From Acetivibrio clariflavus DSM 19732 (lineage in GTDB: Bacteria; Bacillota; Clostridia; Acetivibrionales; Acetivibrionaceae): a stretch of 64,000 nucleotides of DNA. Made by a program: the position numbers and the translations under genes. Positions within the stretch are counted from its first letter, which is position 1. Each line of letters opens with the position of its first letter. Shown one piece after another: positions 60,003 through 64,000 of the stretch. The stretch is taken from positions 4,328,001 to 4,392,000 of the forward strand of contig NC_016627.1 in the NCBI RefSeq assembly GCF_000237085.1, in the 5' to 3' direction. The notes below the pieces were generated by a model. It saw nothing but the letters and a program-made list of their open reading frames with translations. It was not told the DNA's origin and made no database searches.

Positions 60003-60445
60003 TTTTCGATAATCCTCCTGAAGAATTCTATCACGCCTTTTATATCATTTTCATTAGGATGTCCTTTCGCAATTCCGCCGATTAACTTTAATGGACCAAA
60101 GGTGTCAAACCCTCTGCATCCATATGTTCCGAGCAATTTACAACCTTTCTTCTCGATAACTTTTTCCATATCTTTTGTATAATTACTTACTTTTATGCCA
60201 TAGGTATTTATTAAAAAAACTTTCTTTTTTTCCGGAAGATTGTTTCTGGCAAACTCCATAACCTTCTCGCTGAATTTGCCAAAATATATACCTGATGCAA
60301 AACCCACTATTTCGTATTCAGATAAGTCTTCCTTATTACATTCAACCACATCGATTAGTTTTACATTACCCATTTCTTTTATGGCATCCAAAAGCTTTTT
60401 TGTATTCCCATGGTGCCGGGAATAGTATGCAATAGCCACTTTCAT
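59999..60445 (-). CDS. Flavodoxin-like protein
   Basis: 148 residues from the ATG at 60445 (GGAGGTG). MKVAIAYYSRHHGNTKKLLD is the FMN phosphate-binding loop, EIVGFASGIYFGKFSEKV and FLINTYGIKV the rest of the flavin site, and GCRGFDTFGPLKLIGGIAKG the later part. A small electron carrier, here coupled to a nitroreductase. Confidence 0.9.
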   Translation of the reverse strand: MKVAIAYYSRHHGNTKKLLDAIKEMGNVKLIDVVECNKEDLSEYEIVGFASGIYFGKFSEKVMEFARNNLPEKKKVFLINTYGIKVSNYTKDMEKVIEKKGCKLLGTYGCRGFDTFGPLKLIGGIAKGHPNENDIKGVIEFFRRIIEK

Positions 60446-61024
60446 TAAAAGCACCTCCGGGACTGAAAAAAGATGTTTTTTGCCTATGCAATTTATATTG
60501 TCATTTATGTATTTCGACAATTTAACTCATCTAAATTAGTTATATATTACAATTACTTATATATTACACTACTTTGAAGTATTTTCATCATTACTTTTTC
60601 GATAATATTTATTTTTTCTGATTGCAAAGCATATATGTAATCCGCAAAGATTATATATCTGTCAGAGGATAAAATTATTTCCGCTTTTTCAATTTTAAAT
60701 GCCTATAGCCTGACACATTTACTACCTGGTTGCTGATATCCATGAGAAGCCTATCTTTGTTTATAATGTACATTTTCATAACAAAGGGACCGAATCTCTT
60801 CGTATTTTTCAATTTTCGGCATATTCGGGATTTTTGTAAAGGATGGAAAGAAAATTCCCATAAAAAAGGATTGCTATATGAAAAGAATAGTATGACAGAA
60901 AACTATAATAATGAAAAAGTCCTTATCTCATTAATTGAAATATTTTAAAGCATTAACAAAATATAGAAAGAACCACTTTAGAGTAATGCAAACAGTTAGT
61001 AAAGTTTATGCGTAATAATTAACC
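60446..61024. other. Intergenic region, no gene supported
   Basis: 579 AT-rich bases. A 72-codon plus-strand frame (60730-60948) lacks a ribosome-binding site and protein-like composition, so I do not accept it. No clear terminator, repeat or promoter stands out. Confidence 0.5.
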
Positions 61025-61810
61025 TTAAATACTTTTATAACCGGCCAAAAACTGCTTAGTTCTCTCTTCTTTGGGATTTCCAAACAATTCCTGAGGAGAA
61101 TCTTGTTCGACAATTACTCCGCCATCCATAAAGATAACACGATCTGCCACATCCCGGGCAAAATCCATCTCATGAGTAACAATAATCATAGTAGTTCTGC
61201 GCTCTGCCAATCCCTTAATTACCTTCAGTACTTCACCGGTAAGTTCGGGATCTAAGGCAGAAGTAGGCTCATCAAAACACAAAATGTCCGGCTCAAGAGC
61301 TAATGCTCGTGCAATAGCTACACGTTGCTGCTGTCCTCCGGATATCATATGAGGATAGCAGTCCAATTTATCCGACAGTCCGACTTGGGAAAGAAGCATC
61401 TTCCCACGGTCATATATCTTTTTTATGATTTCTTTTTTGTTCTGTTTGAAGTCAGGACTTTTTTTGGCTAATAACTCTGCTGCCAATGTGACATTTCTAA
61501 GAACTGTATATTGAGGAAAAAGGTTAAAATTTTGAAAAACCAAGCCGAAATGCAAGCGCTTTCTCCTCAATTCACTTTCCTTTTGAGTGGCGGGATCCAT
61601 TGCATCAAAAATCACTTCATTATTAACAATGATTCTTCCTTTATCCGGTCGTTCCAAAAAATTGAGGCACCGCAGCAATGTGGTCTTTCCGCTCCCGGAA
61701 GAACCGATAATAGCCATTACCTCTCCTTTTTCCAAAGAAAAATCAATATTTTTCAATACCTTGATATTCCCGAAACTTTTCTCAATCCCATTTACCTCTA
61801 AAATAGCCAA
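61025..61810 (-). CDS. Polar amino-acid ABC transporter ATP-binding protein
   Basis: 261 residues. Walker [22 protein letters not shown]-loop [20 protein letters not shown], signature [20 protein letters not shown], Walker [22 protein letters not shown]-loop [16 protein letters not shown]. GlnQ-type transporter ATPase. TTG start behind GAGG, 15 bases after the permease stop. The last gene of the three-gene operon. Confidence 0.96.
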   Translation of the reverse strand: MAILEVNGIEKSFGNIKVLKNIDFSLEKGEVMAIIGSSGSGKTTLLRCLNFLERPDKGRIIVNNEVIFDAMDPATQKESELRRKRLHFGLVFQNFNLFPQYTVLRNVTLAAELLAKKSPDFKQNKKEIIKKIYDRGKMLLSQVGLSDKLDCYPHMISGGQQQRVAIARALALEPDILCFDEPTSALDPELTGEVLKVIKGLAERRTTMIIVTHEMDFARDVADRVIFMDGGVIVEQDSPQELFGNPKEERTKQFLAGYKSI

Positions 61811-61825
61811 TAAAATCCCATCCTC

Positions 61826-62488
61826 TCAAACACGGAAATAGCTCAGTTTCTTTTCTACCCAATTAAGCAGTATGGTTAAAATCCCTACAAAAACAAGGAA
61901 GTATATGCCTGTGGCAAACAAAGGCCAAATAAGTCCTTTATTGCTGTACTCTCCTGCCATCATAATGATCTCCTTATTTGCAATGATTCTGGCAAGGGAA
62001 GTATCCTTTACCAATGTAATCACTTCATTGCCAATGGGAGGAACAATGCGCTTAATCACCTGAAGCAGTGTTACATGGAAAAAAATCTGCTTTTTTGTCA
62101 TACCCAAGACCTGACCTGCCTCATATTGCCCTACCGGTATACTCTCAATACCGCCTCGATAGATTTCTGAAAAATAACAGGCATAGTTAATTACAAAAGC
62201 AACAGTTGCAGCAACAAAACGGCCTGATTGGCCGCTCGGCCAGGAAAAAGGCATATTTAAAAGTCCGGGCCCGTAAAAAATTATTATAAGCTGCAGCATC
62301 AACGGAGTTCCTCGTATTATCCAGACAAAAGTTCGTGTCAACCACTGAAGAGGTCGAAAACGGCTCATTGATCCAAAAGCAATCAACATTCCCAAAGGCA
62401 GTGCGAATAAAAGTGTCAATATAAAAAGCTTGCAATTTAGCATGAAGCTCTCAGACAGTCTACCAATAATCACAAGAATCTCATTCAT
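61826..62488 (-). CDS. Polar amino-acid ABC transporter permease
   Basis: 220 residues, about five transmembrane helices. PLQWLTRTFVWIIRGTPLML, SEIYRGGIESIPVGQYEAGQ, VLGMTKKQIFFHVTLLQVIK, RIVPPIGNEVITLVKDTSLA: the His/Gln/Glu permease EAA-loop pattern. Middle gene of the operon. Confidence 0.95.
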   Translation of the reverse strand: MNEILVIIGRLSESFMLNCKLFILTLLFALPLGMLIAFGSMSRFRPLQWLTRTFVWIIRGTPLMLQLIIIFYGPGLLNMPFSWPSGQSGRFVAATVAFVINYACYFSEIYRGGIESIPVGQYEAGQVLGMTKKQIFFHVTLLQVIKRIVPPIGNEVITLVKDTSLARIIANKEIIMMAGEYSNKGLIWPLFATGIYFLVFVGILTILLNWVEKKLSYFRV

Positions 62489-62572
62489 AAATATTACCTC
62501 AATATGTAAGATATAATCAGCAGGATAGAATAATAGTCTTTTGCCTCTGAATTATTTTTTTGTGCAACAACT

Positions 62573-63382
62573 CTATTCAGCCGGTTCCAGTCCATATTTC
62601 TCAGCCAAAGCGGCCATTGTACCGTCAGCAACAAATTCACCAAAAATCCTATTCACTTCTGCACAAATATCAGAACCTTTGCGGAAGGCAACTCCATAAT
62701 CCTCCTCAGCTAAGTAATCTACGATAATAATATCTTCATAGCTAGTGCCTTTACCGGTCATTGTTTTTGCCAAAGTCAAGTCTAAGACTGCTGCATCAGC
62801 GGTACCCGCTTTCAACTCCATCAAGCATTCTGTTTGCAAGTTCTTTGGAATATAGTTTGCCTGTTTAAGGTTATCATCCGCCTTAACAGTTTTTTCTCCC
62901 GCAGAACTCTGTTCAGCCACTACAGTCTTTCCTATCAGGGATTCTGTTCCGTTATAAGCAGTTCCTTCCTTAACCAAAACTACCTGAGCATTCTTTACAT
63001 AAGGATCGGTAATTTCCATAGTTGCTTTTCGATCATCATCAATTGTCAGTCCATTCCAAATACAGTCAATAGACTTTGCATTTAGTTCATCTTCCTTGGT
63101 ATCCCAGTTGATCTCAACAAACTGAGGTTCAAGGCCAAGCTTCTCACACGTTAAAGTTGCCAACTCAGTGTCAAAACCTGTAAAAACACCATTTTCATCG
63201 GTATAATTCATAGGCGCATAATTTGTGTAGCCAATGATCAGTCTACCCTTACTTTTAACATAGCTCAAATCACTTTCATCTTGAGATTTATTAGTTCTCT
63301 TGGTACCACAAGCTCCCAATGCAAGAATCATGGCCAGTGTTAAAAACAATGCCATTAATTTTTTCATTTTTAATTTCCTCAT
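62573..63382 (-). CDS. Amino-acid-binding lipoprotein of ABC transporter
   Basis: 269 residues from the ATG at 63382 (GGAGG). Signal with lipobox (MALFLTLAMILALGACGTKR; Cys acylated), then the SBP_bac_3 fold: LIIGYTNYAPMNYTDENGVF, TGFDTELATLTCEKLGLEPQ, NAKSIDCIWNGLTIDDDRKA and LKAGTADAAVLDLTLAKTMT. The ligand is a polar amino acid, not determined. First gene of the operon, with a good promoter upstream. Confidence 0.95.
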   Translation of the reverse strand: MRKLKMKKLMALFLTLAMILALGACGTKRTNKSQDESDLSYVKSKGRLIIGYTNYAPMNYTDENGVFTGFDTELATLTCEKLGLEPQFVEINWDTKEDELNAKSIDCIWNGLTIDDDRKATMEITDPYVKNAQVVLVKEGTAYNGTESLIGKTVVAEQSSAGEKTVKADDNLKQANYIPKNLQTECLMELKAGTADAAVLDLTLAKTMTGKGTSYEDIIIVDYLAEEDYGVAFRKGSDICAEVNRIFGEFVADGTMAALAEKYGLEPAE

Positions 63383-63418
63383 CCTTATTTCCTCCAATTC
63401 AATCATAAATACTTTCCC

Positions 63419-63446
63419 ATTATACCATGTTAACATAATAAAGCAA
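63419..63446 (-). promoter_or_regulatory. Promoter of the ABC transporter operon
   Basis: Minus strand TTGCTT - 16 bases - TATAAT, with an extended TGG before the -10. The spacer carries TATTATGTTAAC, repeated inverted at 63510-63520 (TTATGTTAAC) and partly at 63496-63506, which suggests operator sites for the divergent gene pair. Confidence 0.7.
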
Positions 63447-63561
63447 AGACTTATTCATAAAGCTATACTGTACCATATTATAGAAGATAAAAAAATATTA
63501 TGTTTATATGTTATGTTAACAAACTGTTATCAATAATACATAACAAGAAAGGTTATAAGAT

Positions 63562-63876
63562 ATGAATATAGGATGCCTAATTAGCCTTATCTGCTTTCCT
63601 ATTTCTATACTGTTCGCTATAATTGGTACCATATCTGATTCGCTTAAGAAGATAAAAAAACTTGAAACAAGAACAAGAATCGTCGGGTGCATCATTTTAT
63701 GCCAAGCTGCCTCATATTGCAGGACTGCCGATCACGGAAAAAACATATGTAAAATATACTCATTACCCGACAGGATTGAAATCAAAGGCGGTGGTACGCA
63801 GTTTACGTTGAATAAGAGCAAGCTGACCGACATTTCCATAATATCCGACAAAGATAGAGTTATAAATAAATTTTGA
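63562..63876 (+). CDS. Small membrane-anchored protein of unknown function
   Basis: 104 residues, the only supported plus-strand gene. The N-terminal hydrophobic helix (IGCLISLICFPISILFAIIG) then KKIKKLETRTRIVGC and a short soluble domain ending RIEIKGGGTQFTLNKSKLTD. AAAGG 9 bases before the ATG. Divergent from the ABC operon. Not a family I recognise. The following 124 bases to the window end hold nothing I can support. Confidence 0.6.
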   Translation: MNIGCLISLICFPISILFAIIGTISDSLKKIKKLETRTRIVGCIILCQAASYCRTADHGKNICKIYSLPDRIEIKGGGTQFTLNKSKLTDISIISDKDRVINKF

Positions 63877-64000
63877 TAATAAATAGTTGCTAAAAATATT
63901 TGTGTCCGTCTCGAATAATTCCATAGAATCCAAATACCTTTAGCTTAAGAATGTTAATCTATTAGATATTTCTTCTCGTCTAAACTTCTAAGCCAAATTC

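Noticed and set aside
60730-60948. 72-codon plus-strand frame
   Set aside because: No ribosome-binding site, no recognisable motif, and AT-rich composition typical of random open frames.

Overview
The window looks like the chromosome of a low-GC Gram-positive anaerobe of the class Clostridia. AT-rich intergenic DNA, strong GGAGG ribosome-binding sites, ECF sigma/anti-sigma pairs, a RumA-type rRNA methyltransferase with an iron-sulfur cysteine cluster and several flavoenzymes fit that; the species cannot be named from sequence alone. Almost every gene is on the minus strand. The only plus-strand gene I accept is at the far right (63562-63876).

Positions 1 to about 39,500 are a prophage of the HK97-like, long non-contractile-tail type, read right to left. 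From its right end: a sigma-like regulator, a small protein, an SNF2 helicase, recombination/replication proteins, a family A DNA polymerase, a KilAC antirepressor, a prim-pol/helicase, a VRR-NUC nuclease, an ArpU/DUF1492-like late regulator, HNH nuclease, terminase small subunit, a 6-kb cargo cassette, terminase large subunit, portal, ClpP-like protease, major capsid, connectors, tail chaperones with a programmed -1 frameshift, tape measure, distal tail proteins, a GH18-domain tail protein, holin and amidase. A SHOCT protein and three serine-recombinase-family genes follow, and the last runs off the left edge. I see no cI-like repressor.

The most unusual region is 21,675-27,364, inserted between terS and terL. 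It holds a DUF5049 protein, an AIG2/GGCT-type cyclotransferase, an Amidoligase_2 enzyme, DUF4314 and DUF6329-like proteins, a full-length amidoligase paralogue that has lost every catalytic motif, and two tandem ParB-methyltransferase fusions with near-matching N-termini but different catalytic classes. A second notable feature is a duplicated control unit at 28,574-29,038: an identical 19-base box, 20 bases, a TATAAT, then an intrinsic terminator before the next gene. This suggests late genes controlled by activation plus read-through.

Right of about 40,000 are host-type genes: an ECF sigma/anti-sigma pair with two matching ECF-like promoters and two secreted proteins; rlmD; a methyltransferase; a gap holding decayed fragments of a sigma factor and of a metallo-beta-lactamase-fold gene; RibD-C, HD and ArsC-family proteins; a SigV/RsiV-like pair; a VCBS-like protein; an Fe-alcohol dehydrogenase/aldehyde dehydrogenase operon; an intact MBL-fold hydrolase; a type IV McrBC restriction pair; a nitroreductase/flavodoxin pair; and a polar amino-acid ABC transporter. 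No tRNA, rRNA or CRISPR array was seen.
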